Assembly: GCA_903898675.1 (NCBI GenBank)
Contig: CAIUGM010000002.1
Coordinates: forward strand, 83,478 to 147,477
Origin: an uncultured Verrucomicrobiota bacterium
Lineage (GTDB): Bacteria; Verrucomicrobiota; Verrucomicrobiia; Opitutales; Opitutaceae
Length of the DNA stretch: 64,000 bases
Direction: 5' to 3'
Position 1 is the first letter of the stretch. Each line of letters starts with the position of its first letter. The position numbers and the translations under genes are program-made. Of this stretch, positions 51,716 through 63,676 are shown one piece after another. Under the pieces are notes generated by a model that was not told the DNA's origin, made no database searches, and worked only from the letters and a program-made list of their open reading frames with translations.

Positions 51716-53047
51716 TCAGCTCTTGAATTTCTCGCGGATGATATTGGCCAGGGTGTCGTGGAGCTGGGCGTTCTCGATCTTGCCGAGGACTTCCTCGAAG
51801 AATCCGAAGACGAGCAGCTCCTGCGCCTGGGCCGGGCGGATGCCGCGGGACTCCAGGTAGAATTCCTGTTCGGCATCGATGCGGGCCGAGGTGGCGCCGT
51901 GCGTGCAGCGCACGTCGTTGGCCTGGATCTCGAGGCCGGGCAGCGAGTTGGCCTCGGCCTCGTCGCTGAGCATCAGGTTGCGGTTGCTCTGGTAGGCGTC
52001 GGTCTTCTGCGCGTCGGGGTCGACGACGATCAGCCCGGAGAAGATGGTCTTCGCCGCGTCGAGGAGCGCGTTCTTGTAGAGGAGATTCGAGCTCGTGTTC
52101 GGGGCCTGGTGGATCTGCAGCGTGCGCTGGTCGAACTCCTGCGTGCCGTGGGCGATCGTGAGCGCGAGCATCTCCGAGTGCGCGCCCGGCGCCGCCAGCT
52201 GGGAAAAGCTCTCATGCCGCGCCTGCCGCGCCCCGGCGTGGAGATTGAGGGAGAGCACCTTGGCGTCGCGCCGGGCGACGATGGCGTTGAACTGGAACGA
52301 AAGGGTGTCGCGGCTCCAGTCCTGCATGGCGACGTACGTGACCTGTGCGCCGTGGCCGGCGTAGAGGTCGTTGCCGCCGCAGGCGAACTGGGCGGCCTGG
52401 GCGCCGGAAGCGGAATCCGAGCGGAAAAAGTCGGCGACGGTGACCTTCGCGTTTTCCTCCGCGATGACGAGGGTGTGTGGGAACACCGCGGCGCCGTCGC
52501 CGCAGGCATAATGGAACACGCCCAGCGGCAGCTCCGCATCGACGCCCTTGGGCACGTAGATGAACGCGCCGTCCTCGAGGAACGCCTCGTGCAACGCGGC
52601 GAACTTGTCCGAGCCGAACTTGGAGGGCTGCGCGAGCAGGTGGGACCGCACGAGGTCGCCGTGGTAGAGCAGCGCGTGCTGCAGCGAGGCAAAGATGACG
52701 CCCTGCTGCGCCAAGGCGGGGGCGAGCGGCACGTGCTGGGCCAGCCGGTTGTTGGCGAGCAGCAGCGTGCCGGCGCCGGTCACGCCGATCTCGCGGTGGG
52801 CGATCTGCTCGGCCTTGACCGCCGGCGGCAGCTGGAAGCCGTCGAGGGTGAGCGCGGTGTAATTCGAAAAGCGCCAGCCCTCATCGGTGCGCTTCGGCAT
52901 CGGGAGCTCGACAAAGCGCGCGTAGGCGGCGCGCTGGCGGTCGAGCCACCAAGACGGCAGATGCGCGACGCGCGCGAGGTGCGCGGCGAAGGCCTCGGCG
53001 GTGAAGGAGCCGGTGAGCTTGCTGAGGGTGGAAACAGGAGAGGACAT
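51716..53047 (-). CDS. sufD: SufD, Fe-S scaffold complex subunit
   Basis: A 443-residue SufD with the SufBD beta-helix core: FIYVPKGVDAELPLGVFHYACGD, TLVIAEENAKVTVADFF, HGTQEFDQRTLQIHQAPNTSSNLLYKNALLDAAKTIFSGLI (only segments cited as pattern), VVDPDAQKTDAYQSNRNLML and ATSARIDAEQEFYLESRGI with the conserved His. It pairs with SufB and SufC. The start ATG 53047 (MSSPVSTL) lies 8 nt downstream of the repeat at 53055-53131. Homologue length and order are normal. Confidence 0.95.
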   Translation of the reverse strand: MSSPVSTLSKLTGSFTAEAFAAHLARVAHLPSWWLDRQRAAYARFVELPMPKRTDEGWRFSNYTALTLDGFQLPPAVKAEQIAHREIGVTGAGTLLLANNRLAQHVPLAPALAQQGVIFASLQHALLYHGDLVRSHLLAQPSKFGSDKFAALHEAFLEDGAFIYVPKGVDAELPLGVFHYACGDGAAVFPHTLVIAEENAKVTVADFFRSDSASGAQAAQFACGGNDLYAGHGAQVTYVAMQDWSRDTLSFQFNAIVARRDAKVLSLNLHAGARQARHESFSQLAAPGAHSEMLALTIAHGTQEFDQRTLQIHQAPNTSSNLLYKNALLDAAKTIFSGLIVVDPDAQKTDAYQSNRNLMLSDEAEANSLPGLEIQANDVRCTHGATSARIDAEQEFYLESRGIRPAQAQELLVFGFFEEVLGKIENAQLHDTLANIIREKFKS

Positions 53048-53054
53048 TTTGATG

Positions 53055-53131
53055 AAACGCAAAGAGGCGAAGGAGCGAAGGGAAGCGAGGACGGTGGTTT
53101 GGGTTCTTGGCGTCTTGGCGCCTTCGCGTTT
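53055..53131. repeat. Three-unit inverted repeat, class E, 8-bp spacing (copy 13)
   Basis: Arms 53055-53082 and 53104-53131 contain three CGCxAAG/GCGAAG units each, spaced 8 bp rather than 9. Overall pairing is 19 of 28 but the unit cores align. It lies between sufB and sufD and ends 7 nt before the sufD ATG. Confidence 0.7.
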
Positions 53132-53138
53132 AAAAGGC

Positions 53139-54575
53139 TCAGCCGACGCTGCCTTCCATTTCCAGGTCGATGAGCCGTTTCAGCTCGACGGAGTATTCCA
53201 TCGGGAACTGGCGGGCGAGGTCGTTGATGAAGCCGTTGACGGCGAGGCTCATGGCCTGCGCCTCGGTGAGGCCGCGCGACTGCATGTAGAAGATCATGTC
53301 CTCGCTGACCTTGGACACGCTCGCCTCGTGCTGCGTCGCGTTCTTGTCGCCGCGGACGGAGATCGCCGGGTAGGTGTCGGTGCGGCTGTTGGTGTTGATC
53401 AGCAGCGCATCGCACTCGGTGTTGTTCTTGCAGCCCTTGAGGTGCTTCGGGATGTGGACGACGCCCCGGTAGGTGGAGCGGCCCTGGCCGACTGAGATGG
53501 ACTTCGCGATGATGTTGGACGTCGTGTTGTTCGCGGCGTGGATCATCTTGGCGCCGGTGTCCTGGTGCTGGCCGTCGTTGGCCAGCGCGATGGAGAGCAC
53601 CTCGCCGCGGGCGCGCTCGCCCTTCAGGACGACGCCCGGGTACTTCATGGTGAGCCGGCTGCCGATGTTGCAGTCGATCCACTTGATCTCGGCGTCCTCG
53701 TGCGCGACGCCGCGCTTGGTGACGAGGTTGAACACGTTGTTCGCCCAGTTCTGCACGGTGATGTACTGGATCTTGGCGCCCTTGAGCGCGACGAGCTCGA
53801 CGACCGCGCTGTGCAGCGTGGAGGTGGAGAACTTCGGCGCGGTGCAGCCTTCCATGTAGACGACCTCGGCGCCCTCGTCGGCGATGATGAGGGTGCGCTC
53901 GAACTGGCCGAAGTTTTCCGCGTTGATGCGGAAGTAGGCCTGGAGCGGCTGCGCGACCTTGACGCCAGGCGGCACGTAGATGAACGAGCCGCCGGAGAAC
54001 ACGGCGCTGTTGAGCGCGGAGAACTTGTTGTCGCCGGTCGGGATGACCTTGCCGAAGAATTTCTTGAAGATCTCCGGGTGTTCGCGGAGGCCCTCGGTGG
54101 AGTTGACGAAGATGACGCCCTGCTTGGCGACGATGTCCTTGATGTTCGAGTAGGCGGCCTCGGAGTCGAACTGGGCCTCGACGCCGGCGAGGAACTTGCG
54201 CTCCTGCTCGGGAATGCCGAGGCGCTCGAAGGTCTTCTTGATGTCGTCCGGCACCTCGTCCCACGTGCGCTTGGGCTTCTGGCCCTGCGAGAGGTAGTAC
54301 CGGATCTTGTCGAAATTGATATTTTCGAGGTCCTTGGTGGCCCAGTGCGTCGGCATGGGCATGGACTGGAATTTCTTCAGCGCGGCCAGGCGGAACTCGA
54401 GGATCCATGGCGCCTCCTTCTTGACGGAGCTGATGTAACGGACGGTGTCCTCGTTCAGGCCGGTGCCGGCGTCGAAGGCGTAGTCGACCTTGTAGCTGAA
54501 GTTGCCGGCGGTCTGATCGATGCCGACGACCGGATTTTCCGTCGCGGCGGTCTCGATTTCGGTGGGTGGTTTCAC
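53139..54575 (-). CDS. sufB: SufB, Fe-S cluster scaffold protein
   Basis: A 478-residue SufB. Marks: [109 protein letters not shown], the Cys-bearing [12 protein letters not shown] with likely cluster Cys, and [19 protein letters not shown]. Start is GTG 54575. It is the scaffold on which SufC ATPase and SufD build clusters. Gene order is regulator, sufC, sufB, sufD, sufT. Confidence 0.96.
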   Translation of the reverse strand: MKPPTEIETAATENPVVGIDQTAGNFSYKVDYAFDAGTGLNEDTVRYISSVKKEAPWILEFRLAALKKFQSMPMPTHWATKDLENINFDKIRYYLSQGQKPKRTWDEVPDDIKKTFERLGIPEQERKFLAGVEAQFDSEAAYSNIKDIVAKQGVIFVNSTEGLREHPEIFKKFFGKVIPTGDNKFSALNSAVFSGGSFIYVPPGVKVAQPLQAYFRINAENFGQFERTLIIADEGAEVVYMEGCTAPKFSTSTLHSAVVELVALKGAKIQYITVQNWANNVFNLVTKRGVAHEDAEIKWIDCNIGSRLTMKYPGVVLKGERARGEVLSIALANDGQHQDTGAKMIHAANNTTSNIIAKSISVGQGRSTYRGVVHIPKHLKGCKNNTECDALLINTNSRTDTYPAISVRGDKNATQHEASVSKVSEDMIFYMQSRGLTEAQAMSLAVNGFINDLARQFPMEYSVELKRLIDLEMEGSVG

Positions 54576-54609
54576 AGGGAAGTAGAGCGTTGGGAGTTGG
54601 GAGGCCGGA

Positions 54610-55377
54610 TCAGGCGGTGGCGGCGGCGAATTCCTGCTTCACCCAGTCGTAGCCCTTGGCCTCGAGTTCGAGGGCGAGGGTCTTGTCGCCGCTCTTCACG
54701 ATGCGGCCGTCATACATGACGTGGACGAAGTCGGGCACGATGTAGTCGAGGAGGCGCTGGTAGTGGGTGATGAGGAGGATGCCGGGGGCGGACGGGCCGT
54801 TCCGCTGGGCATTGACGCCTTCGGCGACGATGCGGAGGGCGTCGATGTCGAGGCCGGAGTCGGTCTCGTCCATGAGGGCGATCTTGGGCTCGAGCATGGC
54901 CATCTGGAGGATCTCGCAGCGCTTCTTCTCGCCGCCGGAGAATCCGTCGTTGACCGCGCGGGAGGTGAACTTCCGGTCGATCTTGAGGAGGTCCATCTTG
55001 GCGTAGAGGCGCTTGTAGTAGCCGGAGGCATCGAGTTCCTCGCCCTCCGCCATGCGGGCCTGGACGGCGGCGCGCAGGAAGTTGGCGATGGAGACGCCGG
55101 GAATCTCGCTCGGGTACTGGAAGGCAAGGAACAGGCCGCTGCGGGCGCGCTCGTCGGGCTCCATGGCGAGGACGGACTGGCCGTCGAGGAGGACATCACC
55201 GCCGGTGATCGTGTAGTCCGGGTGGCCGGCGATGGCCTTGGCGAGGGTGCTCTTGCCCGTGCCGTTCGGCCCCATGATGGCGTGCACTTCGCCGCGCTTG
55301 ATCGTCAGGTTCAGGCCCTTGACGATGGGTTTGTCACCGATGCTGATGTGCAGGTCTTTGATTTCGAGTTGGCTCAT
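54610..55377 (-). CDS. sufC: SufC, Fe-S assembly ATPase
   Basis: A 255-residue ABC-type ATPase. Walker [20 protein letters not shown]-loop [12 protein letters not shown] (SufC-specific), signature [13 protein letters not shown], Walker [17 protein letters not shown] and H-loop THYQRLL. It is soluble and drives the SufBCD scaffold. Start is ATG 55377 by homology. Spacing to sufB is 34 nt and to the upstream regulator 37 nt, so one operon is likely. Confidence 0.97.
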   Translation of the reverse strand: MSQLEIKDLHISIGDKPIVKGLNLTIKRGEVHAIMGPNGTGKSTLAKAIAGHPDYTITGGDVLLDGQSVLAMEPDERARSGLFLAFQYPSEIPGVSIANFLRAAVQARMAEGEELDASGYYKRLYAKMDLLKIDRKFTSRAVNDGFSGGEKKRCEILQMAMLEPKIALMDETDSGLDIDALRIVAEGVNAQRNGPSAPGILLITHYQRLLDYIVPDFVHVMYDGRIVKSGDKTLALELEAKGYDWVKQEFAAATA

Positions 55378-55414
55378 GAGAAATTGGGTCGGAAGAGGGG
55401 ATGGGAAAGGGAGT

Positions 55415-55888
55415 TCAGTTGGCGCCGGACCGGGCGGCAGCCCGACCCTCGGCGAGTTTCGCGCGGGCCGAACCCTTTGAACCGCGGAACGCGAGTTCAA
55501 CCGTGCTGGCGTCGAAGCCCGGCGGCAGCAGGCTGCGCAACTGCTTCAGGGTGTCGGCGGGCAGATTGATGTCATGGACCTGCCCGGTGGCGTCATCGTG
55601 GAAATGGGCATGCTCATGCAGATTCGGGCAGTAGCGGGTCGGCGCCCGCTCCAGGTTCACCTGGCGGACGAGGCCGCATTGCACGAGGGTCTCGAGGCAG
55701 TTGTAGACCGTGGCCAGCGAGATGGTGGGCATCTGCGACTTGACCCGGGCAAAAATCTCATCGGCCGTCGGGTGGTCGCGCTTTTCGAGGATCACCTTGA
55801 AAACCACCTCGCGCTGCGGCGTCGGCCGAAGGCCGCTGTCGGTCAGCCTCTTGGCCAGGGCGGCGCAATTTTTGGCGGTGGAATTCAT
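55415..55888 (-). CDS. Fur-superfamily regulator, PerR-like
   Basis: A 157-residue Fur-family repressor heading the SUF operon. DNA-binding half: [41 protein letters not shown]. Metal half: [19 protein letters not shown]. Aligning by eye with Bacillus PerR, both regulatory His of HxH are kept, the PerR Asp104 position is Asp (Fur has Glu), but the Asp85 position is Cys, and the structural-zinc CxxC pairs are absent. It probably binds the palindrome 50 nt upstream and links Fe-S assembly to peroxide or iron. Fur itself cannot be excluded. Confidence 0.88.
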   Translation of the reverse strand: MNSTAKNCAALAKRLTDSGLRPTPQREVVFKVILEKRDHPTADEIFARVKSQMPTISLATVYNCLETLVQCGLVRQVNLERAPTRYCPNLHEHAHFHDDATGQVHDINLPADTLKQLRSLLPPGFDASTVELAFRGSKGSARAKLAEGRAAARSGAN

Positions 55889-55937
55889 CGGATGGTTGCC
55901 CCCAACGAATTAGAATAAGACCGGATTGCAACAAGGA

Positions 55938-55954
55938 TTTAGAATTATTCTAAA
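55938..55954. promoter_or_regulatory. Fur/PerR-type operator of the SUF operon
   Basis: TTTAGAATTATTCTAAA is an 8-1-8 perfect palindrome containing TTAGAATTATTCTAA (7-1-7), close to the PerR-box pattern. It lies 50 nt upstream of the regulator start, and a half-site TTAGAAT is at 55910-55916, so autoregulation is likely. The spacer 55889-56074 is AT-rich, unlike the rest of the window. Confidence 0.78.
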
Positions 55955-56074
55955 TAGAACAATTCATAGGCATAACATTAACCAGGCAAGTGACTTGCCT
56001 GACGGCTTCTCGCCCGTACCCAGCGGCGCTGATTCGGCCGGGACGAGCGGGCGTTACCCGAATCGACCCGTTTC

Positions 56075-57589
56075 TCAGGCCACGGCCAGGGCGGATTCCT
56101 TGCGCGATCTGCCGCGGGTTGCGGTAGGCGACTTGGCCGCGGCGGAGGGGCTGGTCGACGGTCTTGGCGTGCCGCCGACGAGCAGTGCCAGATCCACCAC
56201 GCTTTGCTGCAAGGCGGTCGATTGGGCGATGAGTTCCTGGGCGACCCCGGCGCCTTCCTCGGCGCGGGCGGCACTGGCCTGGACCACCTTGTCCATCTGG
56301 CTCACGGCCTGGTTGACCTGGTCGATGCCCTGGGTCTGCTCGGTCGAGGCTTGCGCAATTTCGCCCACGAGTTCGTCAACCTGCCGTGATTTCGTCGCGA
56401 TCTCATGCAGGCCCGCGGCCACCTTGCTGCAGACGTCGGCGCCGTGCCGGCTCTTGGCGACGGAGTCGTCAATCTTGTCGGCGGTTTCCTTGGCGGCGGT
56501 GGCGCTGCGCTGGGCGAGGGCCCGGACTTCCTCGGCGACGACGGCGAAACCGGCGCCGGCCTCACCGGCGCGGGCGGCCTCGACGGCGGCGTTCAGGGCG
56601 AGAATGTTGGTCTGAAAGGCGATCTCGTCGATCGTCTTGATGATTTTGGCGATGCCGTCGCTCGACGCCTTGATGGCGTCCATGGCGGCGTTCATGGCCT
56701 GCACGTCGCGGGTGCCGGCATCCGCGGCCGTGCGGGTCTGCCGGGTCAGCTCGTTCGCGCGCTGGGCGCCCTCGCTGTTGCGCCGGGCCATGCTGGAAAT
56801 TTCCTCGAGCGACGCGCTGGTTTCTTCCAGCGAGGCCGCCTGCTCGGAGGCACCTTCCGCGAGCGTCGTGCTGTTTTGCGAGATCAGGGCGGACGAGCCG
56901 GTGTTGGCGTCGGCGGCCTCGCTCAAGCGGTGGATGATCGCGGCGAACGGCCGCGGGATGCTGCGCGCCACCACGAGGGACAAGGCGGCGAGCAGGGCGA
57001 GCCCAATGGCGGCAGTGGTGCCGACGGTGACATTGAAGCGGTGGAAATCGCGGGCGGCGTTATCGTTGGTCAGCTTCGCCTCGGCCTCGATGGCGTCGCT
57101 CAGGGCGGCCATCGCGTCTTCCATCTGGTGGAAAGATTCCTGCACGGCGGTGAAATTGGCCTCGGCCGCAACGACATCCTTTTGGGTGAGGGCGATGGAA
57201 TCGCCCGTTACCTTGAAATAGTGTTCCAGCGGTCCGGCGATTTCCCTGAGCTTGGCCTGGGCGGCGGCCCCGAGGTCACGGCGTCCGTTTTCCTCCATTT
57301 GGGCGCGGAAAGTGTCGGAGTGGTCCTTGTAATCCTTCACGACGTCCGCGAGCTGCGCACTGTTCTTTGTCCGGGCCGCCAGCATCGCCGCGATCGCGTC
57401 GCCGCGCAGGGCGTCGTGCATCATGTCGGCCGTCTGCTGGGCCTGCAGGGCCACGGCGAGCAGCAGGACGCGGTCGTTGTTGGCGCGGATCACGCCAAAC
57501 TGCCGGAACACGCTGGTCAGGACCAGGGCGAGCACGAGCGTGGCGGCGAGGGTGATGCTGAAGACTTTCTGGCTGACGGATAATTTCAT
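56075..57589 (-). CDS. Methyl-accepting chemotaxis protein
   Basis: A 504-residue chemoreceptor. Helix 1 at about 8-30, a periplasmic four-helix-type domain at 31-190, helix 2 at about 190-212, then no clear HAMP but a linker ([14 protein letters not shown]...) and a coiled-coil signalling domain with the hairpin tip [42 protein letters not shown] (only the usual core is meant). C-terminal Pro/Ser/Arg tail is about 35 residues. No CheA/CheW genes are near. Ligand unknown. Confidence 0.93.
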   Translation of the reverse strand: MKLSVSQKVFSITLAATLVLALVLTSVFRQFGVIRANNDRVLLLAVALQAQQTADMMHDALRGDAIAAMLAARTKNSAQLADVVKDYKDHSDTFRAQMEENGRRDLGAAAQAKLREIAGPLEHYFKVTGDSIALTQKDVVAAEANFTAVQESFHQMEDAMAALSDAIEAEAKLTNDNAARDFHRFNVTVGTTAAIGLALLAALSLVVARSIPRPFAAIIHRLSEAADANTGSSALISQNSTTLAEGASEQAASLEETSASLEEISSMARRNSEGAQRANELTRQTRTAADAGTRDVQAMNAAMDAIKASSDGIAKIIKTIDEIAFQTNILALNAAVEAARAGEAGAGFAVVAEEVRALAQRSATAAKETADKIDDSVAKSRHGADVCSKVAAGLHEIATKSRQVDELVGEIAQASTEQTQGIDQVNQAVSQMDKVVQASAARAEEGAGVAQELIAQSTALQQSVVDLALLVGGTPRPSTSPSAAAKSPTATRGRSRKESALAVA

Positions 57590-57600
57590 GACGAAGGCGG

Positions 57601-58464
57601 TTAGAAGCGGACGCTGAGGCCGGCGAAGACGTTGAGGTCGTCGGCCGCGTGGGTGAGGCCGACGTTGGCCCCGAGGTCGAGTTGCAGGTTTTTCCCGATG
57701 GTGTAGGTGACACCAAAGTCAAAGGTGGCGATGTCGGCCCCGTGCGTGAGGGTGGTGGCGAGCTCGACGTAGCAGCCGGTGTTCCCGGTCAGCGCATGGC
57801 CGGCGGTGACGGTGTTGACCCACTCGAACAGGTAGCCGTTGTCCGTGTCATTCCGCACCACGTCGAACTCGGTCATGGTGCCGAGGTCCCAGCCGTGGGG
57901 CAGGCTGTGGGCGTAGGGCACGATGAGTCCGCCCTCGAGGGAGTTGTTGCCGAGGCCGTGCTGGCTGGTGGGCCACTTAACGAACGGCATGAGGCCGAAG
58001 GCGCTCTCGCCGCCGTCATTGCCCCAGAAGTTGATTTTCAGGCGGGAGGTGACATCGCCGAAGCCGGAGGAATCCTGCCGCGTGCCGGCGACGCGGTCGC
58101 GGACGCTGAGCCGGTTGTAGGTGGCGAAGACCGTCTGCAGGTCGATGCGGCTGGTCAGGCCGACCTTCAGGTTGACCGTGGCGAACGAGAGTGCGGAGCT
58201 CTTGATATCGGCGCCATCGGACAGGTTGTGGTCGCGCGTGTGGGCGACGAGGTCCATCTCGAGCTGCCACCAGCCTGCGTCGACGGTGTACGGGCTTTCG
58301 GTCACATCGGGCCGGTCCGTGGTCAGCTCGCGCAATTGCGACTCGGGCGTGCGATTGAAGAGCGTGTACGCAGACTTATCAACCGCGGCGGCTGGGTCGG
58401 CGGCGAGGCTCCAAAGGGGCAGCAAAGCGAGCGCTGCTGCCGAAAGCGTGGAATTTCGGGACAT
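57601..58464 (-). CDS. Outer-membrane protein, MetA-pathway-of-phenol-degradation type
   Basis: A 287-residue protein with a signal peptide (1-21, ending SLA) and a beta-barrel-like body with alternating hydrophobic strands, ending in Phe ([11 protein letters not shown]). Segments like [43 protein letters not shown] and [19 protein letters not shown] fit the pfam13557-type 'MetA pathway of phenol degradation' transporter family. It follows the chemoreceptor gene in the same direction upstream. Substrate unknown. Confidence 0.8.
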   Translation of the reverse strand: MSRNSTLSAAALALLPLWSLAADPAAAVDKSAYTLFNRTPESQLRELTTDRPDVTESPYTVDAGWWQLEMDLVAHTRDHNLSDGADIKSSALSFATVNLKVGLTSRIDLQTVFATYNRLSVRDRVAGTRQDSSGFGDVTSRLKINFWGNDGGESAFGLMPFVKWPTSQHGLGNNSLEGGLIVPYAHSLPHGWDLGTMTEFDVVRNDTDNGYLFEWVNTVTAGHALTGNTGCYVELATTLTHGADIATFDFGVTYTIGKNLQLDLGANVGLTHAADDLNVFAGLSVRF

Positions 58465-58708
58465 GAGGTAGACTGTCAGGCCCCTATCGTCCCGCGAGCG
58501 CAGAGCTTGAGCGGATTTGCCCGCTAGAAGATGCCCTTCATTTGCGTTCCGCGTTCCGCCCGCCGGCTTGTCGTTGGGCCCAAAACGCTTGTGGCACGGC
58601 TGAACCCGATCGCCGATCGGGTGATTTCTTCCGCATCCTACACGGTCGATTCCCGCTCCGGCCCGCGGCCGCAGCCAGGGTTTGGTCGGCCTGCGCCTGG
58701 CTGGTGGC
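58465..58708. other. Spacer with one perfect hairpin
   Basis: A 244-nt spacer between minus-strand genes. It contains ACCCGATC 58604-58611 pairing with GATCGGGT 58615-58622 around a 3-nt loop, about 90 nt past the stop at 58709. A terminator role is possible without a U tract. No gene is visible here. Confidence 0.5.
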
Positions 58709-59104
58709 TCAATTCTTGACCGGCCCCTTCAGGTATTCCTGGAAAGCCTGCTGCAGGCTTTCCAACGAGGCCATCGCCTCGCCCTTGGCGTTTTTCCAGG
58801 TGGCATCGTCCGCAGTGGAGAGGGCGCTGATCTTCTGCGCAAAATCGGTCCGGGCCAGGGCGAGATTCGCCTCGGCTTTGCTGGTGCTGGTGGCACCGGT
58901 CGATTTCCAGGCGTCGATCCGGGCGTTGAGGGCGCGCTCCAGGTTTTGCTGCGGGAGGGCCAGCGCGGCGGTCTGATCCTTGGTGGTCTTGATCAGCACG
59001 GCGGAGATTTCCGCAAACGGATCGGCCGGCGGGGTGGCGGGAGCGGCGGTCGCGCCCAGCGAGGCGAGGCCGAGGAGCAGGAGGAGGGTGATGGAATTTT
59101 TCAT
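58709..59104 (-). CDS. Small exported helical hypothetical protein
   Basis: A 131-residue protein with a signal peptide (1-20, ending ATA) and a helical, Ala-, Lys- and Glu-rich body. The ATG is preceded directly by TCCTCCC. I recognise no family. It is probably periplasmic and lies beside an outer-membrane protein gene, with the AlgB/KinB-like genes divergent from it. Confidence 0.65.
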   Translation of the reverse strand: MKNSITLLLLLGLASLGATAAPATPPADPFAEISAVLIKTTKDQTAALALPQQNLERALNARIDAWKSTGATSTSKAEANLALARTDFAQKISALSTADDATWKNAKGEAMASLESLQQAFQEYLKGPVKN

Positions 59105-59373
59105 GGGAGGAATCGATTGACGGGTTGGGATGGTGAATGGCGCGTTCCAGCGGGTGGTGGGCGGCGCCAGCGCCGTTCGCGCCGGTTGTCATTCATTTGG
59201 ACCACGAAAGGCGGGCTTGGGTTGCATCCCATCGTGCCGGTCGGCGGACCAAACTGAGCGGAATTGACCGAACCCGGGCCTTCCAGTCTTGTCTGCACTT
59301 GGGCGGGAGGCATCGTAACTGTGGCCGGCGGTGCACCGCCGCCGCCCTGGTCCTCCGGGCCCTTGTTTCCATT

Positions 59374-60734
<1,361 letters not shown>

Positions 60735-60738
<4 letters not shown>

Positions 60739-62555
60739 ACCGCTGGTCCTTCATCAGCGGCCTCACGGTCATCTTGCTGCTCCTGCTCGTGCTCAGCGGA
60801 TTCTGCGTGTGGGCGACGCGCGGCCTCACCGATGAGATGGGCACCATCATCAACCAGAATTACGACAGCATCCGCGCGTTGCGCGAGCTGCGCTCCGCCC
60901 TCACGCGCATCAACGCCCAGTGCCTCGCGCTCCCCGAGGGCACCAGCATCGCCGCCACCGGCCCGGCGTTCCGGAAGGAACGCGACGTGGCGGAAAAACG
61001 GCTCGGCCAGGTGGAGCGCAACGCGGGCAGCGCCGCCGAGCACGACATGGTCGCCCGCCTGACCACGCTCGGGCAGTCCTACTTTGCGGCCTACGACGAA
61101 CTGTTTGCCCTGAAGGCCTCCGCCAACGAACGGCGGGACGAGCTCAACCACGTCATCACCGGCCTGACCGGCGATATCAGCGATGTGGCGGACCAGATCG
61201 TGACGCTCAACGAGAACGCCATCATGGCGCGGCGGGACGATGCCGTGCTCAAGGGCCGGCGGGTGACGGTCATCGCCATGGGTTTCGCCATTGTTTCCCT
61301 CGGCATCTACATCCTCACGTCGATGCGGCTGACCCGCGCGGTGTTTGAACCGCTGCGCCGGCTGCGCGATTCCATCCAGCTGGTCAGCGCGCGGCGCTTC
61401 GATACGGTGGTCCCGATCGGGGGCGGCGAGGAACTCGGGCAGATCGCCGCCAGTTTCAACGAGATGGCGCGCGAGCTGCAGCGCTACGTCGGCGAGACGG
61501 ACGAGCGCGTCGTGGCGGCCAACCGCATCAGCCGCGCCATCCTCGAGGCGCTGCCGTATCCCGTCTACATCGTGGATCGCGATTTTGCCGTGCGCCAGGC
61601 CAACCCGCGGGCGGAGTCGCTGAGCCGCGCGCTCGGCATTCCCGGCCTCCTGCCGGGGGAGGTCCGCCGCCAGATCGACTCGGCGGCGGCCGAGTCCCGC
61701 GATGTGGTGGGCGACGACATCCGGCGCGCCGTGCGACTGGAGCCCGCCGGTGCGGGCGCGGCGGCCGGTGGCGATTATCTGCCGCAGATCTTCCGGATGG
61801 CCGGGGCGTTTGGCGCGGAGGACGGCTGGGCGGTGCTGCTGGTGGACGTCACGCGCCTGCGCCGCAACGACGAGGCCAAGACGAAGGCGCTGGCCACGCT
61901 CAGCCACGAGGTGAAGACGCCCGTGGCGGGCATCCGCATGTCCCTGCACCTGCTCCTCGAGGAGAAGCTGGGTGCGATCAATCCCGACCAGCGCGAGTTG
62001 CTGGAAATCGGGCGCGATGACTGTGAGCGCCTGCTGGTCGTGCTCCAGGCCCTGCTTGAGCTGGCGCGGCTCGAGAGCGGGCGGACGGCGCTGCGGCCGG
62101 TGCCCACCGCCCCGGCGGACCTGTTGAACGAGGCCATGGCCGCGCACGGCGACCGGGTGCGGCGCGCCGGGGGAGTGATCAGCCTGGAGCTGGCGGAGAA
62201 CCTGCCCGCCGTGCTGGCCGACCCGCTCCACGCGAACCGGGTGCTGGGCAATTTCCTGTCGAACGCCGGCAAATACGGTGCGCCCGGCCGGCCGGTCGTG
62301 CTGCGGGCGAAGCCGCGCGGCGACGGCTACGTGCGCTTTACCGTGGTGAATCACGGCCGGCCGTTCAGCGAGGCCGAGCAGGCCCTGGTGTTTGATCCCT
62401 TTTTCCGGCGGGCGGGCGAGGAGGCCGACGGCACCGGCCTGGGGCTCGCCATCTGCCGCGAGATCGCCGCGTTGCACGGCGGCCGCGTGGGCGTGTACAG
62501 TCCCGCCGGTTCTGACCTGGTGGAATTCTTCCTCGATCTCCGTCGCGCGGAGTGA
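60735..62555 (+). CDS. Membrane sensor histidine kinase, KinB-like
   Basis: A 606-residue kinase. Helix 1 at about 8-30; a periplasmic helical sensor domain; helix 2 at about 178-198; HAMP at about 200-250; a PAS-like domain at about 260-370 (ALPYPVYIVDRDFAVRQAN). HisKA with TLSHEVKTPVAGIRMSLH (His phospho-site), N box NFLSNAGKYGA, DPFFRR and GTGLGLAICREIAALHGG complete the catalytic core. Genetic coupling with the sigma-54 regulator shows the two act as a pair. The input signal is unknown. Confidence 0.94.
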
Positions 62556-62562
62556 GGCGGGT

Positions 62563-63387
62563 TCAGGCGACCGCGTAGTTGGCCGGGACCTCGTGGGTCC
62601 GGACTGTGAAGCGCGTCAGCTGGTGCGGGCCGAAGCTGGTCGTGAGCGCCACGTCGGCGGCATCGCGGCCAAAGGCCATGGGGAGATAACCGATCCGGCG
62701 GGCGTTGTGCCGCACGTCGAACGTGTGCCACTCGCCCCCGAGGTAAACCTGCATGCACGCACTGAAGTCCATCGGGGCGGGATCAGGCGGCACCCCGATG
62801 TCCCCGAGGTAACCGCTGGCGTAGCGGGCGGGCAGGTTGAGGCAGCGGCAAAAGGTGATGGCGAGGTGCGTGAAGTCGCGGCAGACGCCCACCCGTTCCT
62901 CGCACGCCTGGCGGGCGGTGCGGGTCGCGCTGGCCAGGCCGTAGTCGAAGCGCAGGTGCGTGAAGACCCAGTCGCAGACGGCTTGCACGCGGCTCCAGCC
63001 GGGACTGATCCGGCCGAACAGGCTCCAGGCCAGCGGGCCCATCAGGTCCACCTCGCAATAGCGGCTCGGCAGCAGGTAACGCAGGACATCGGACGGCAGC
63101 TCCGCGACCGGATGCTCGCGCGCCGACTCGACGATCGGGGCGGGCCAGCCACTGTCATCGACCAGGACTTCGCCGCTCAGCTCCAGCGAGCCGGCCGGCG
63201 CGGTCAGGCGCGTGCAGCGGTTGCCGAAGGTGTCCAGGTAGTTTTCGTACGGGCCGCCCGGCGTGATATTGAATCTCTCCGCCGAGCGCAGCCGCTGGGC
63301 GAGTTCGGGCCGCAGGTGGAGCATCAGCACCAGGGCGGTGGGCGCACTCAGCGTGTAGGAAATATTATAGCCGCATTGGATAAGCAT
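62563..63387 (-). CDS. Transglutaminase-like family protein
   Basis: A 274-residue protein with a transglutaminase-like (cysteine-protease-type) core. Cys nucleophile in GVCRDFTHLAITFCR; the Asp of the triad in EWHTFDVRHNARRIGY. The position of the classical His (HAW) reads FSACMQVYL, so the usual triad His is Ser. The preceding N-terminal beta domain has YNISYTLSAPTALVLML. This subfamily often has MDFSAxFEVYLGG, so the change is family-wide and the activity uncertain. ATG 63387 is preceded by CTCCTCCC. Confidence 0.85.
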   Translation of the reverse strand: MLIQCGYNISYTLSAPTALVLMLHLRPELAQRLRSAERFNITPGGPYENYLDTFGNRCTRLTAPAGSLELSGEVLVDDSGWPAPIVESAREHPVAELPSDVLRYLLPSRYCEVDLMGPLAWSLFGRISPGWSRVQAVCDWVFTHLRFDYGLASATRTARQACEERVGVCRDFTHLAITFCRCLNLPARYASGYLGDIGVPPDPAPMDFSACMQVYLGGEWHTFDVRHNARRIGYLPMAFGRDAADVALTTSFGPHQLTRFTVRTHEVPANYAVA

Positions 63388-63409
63388 GGGAGGAGCCGGG
63401 GAGGTTTGG

Positions 63410-63676
63410 TTAAAGTCGGAGCCAGCCGAGCTGCCGGACGAGACCGGTCACGAGGCTGGCGCCGCGCAGCCAGCGGCCGAGGCGGCCGGGCAGAAATGAA
63501 CTGAAGGTCTCAAGGTGGCCGAGGAGGTCGCGGGCGAATTGCGCGCCCGGGCTGCGGGTGGGCCGGCAGGCGCGGCGCCACGCGCAACGGTCAACCTCGC
63601 AGGCGAGGATGAGCAGTTCCTTGTGCTCGCGGGGCGAGGTCAGGACGCGGCGGATTTGATCAGGGTGCTCAGGCAT
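63410..63676 (-). CDS. Small basic hypothetical protein
   Basis: An 88-residue basic protein, one weak hydrophobic stretch at the C-terminus (GASLVTGLVRQLGW). It overlaps the start region of the preceding holin-like gene by 37 nt on the same strand, so coupling is likely. No recognised family. Confidence 0.55.
   Translation of the reverse strand: MPEHPDQIRRVLTSPREHKELLILACEVDRCAWRRACRPTRSPGAQFARDLLGHLETFSSFLPGRLGRWLRGASLVTGLVRQLGWLRL

Noticed and set aside
50990..53173. A 727-codon open frame on the plus strand opposite sufT and sufD
   Set aside because: It is the antisense shadow of two clearly homologous genes in GC-rich DNA, lacks any recognisable domain and runs across the inverted repeat.
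59105..59373. Sigma-54 promoter for the AlgB-like gene
   Set aside because: No TGGCAC-N5-TTGC pattern was found by eye in the 269-nt spacer.
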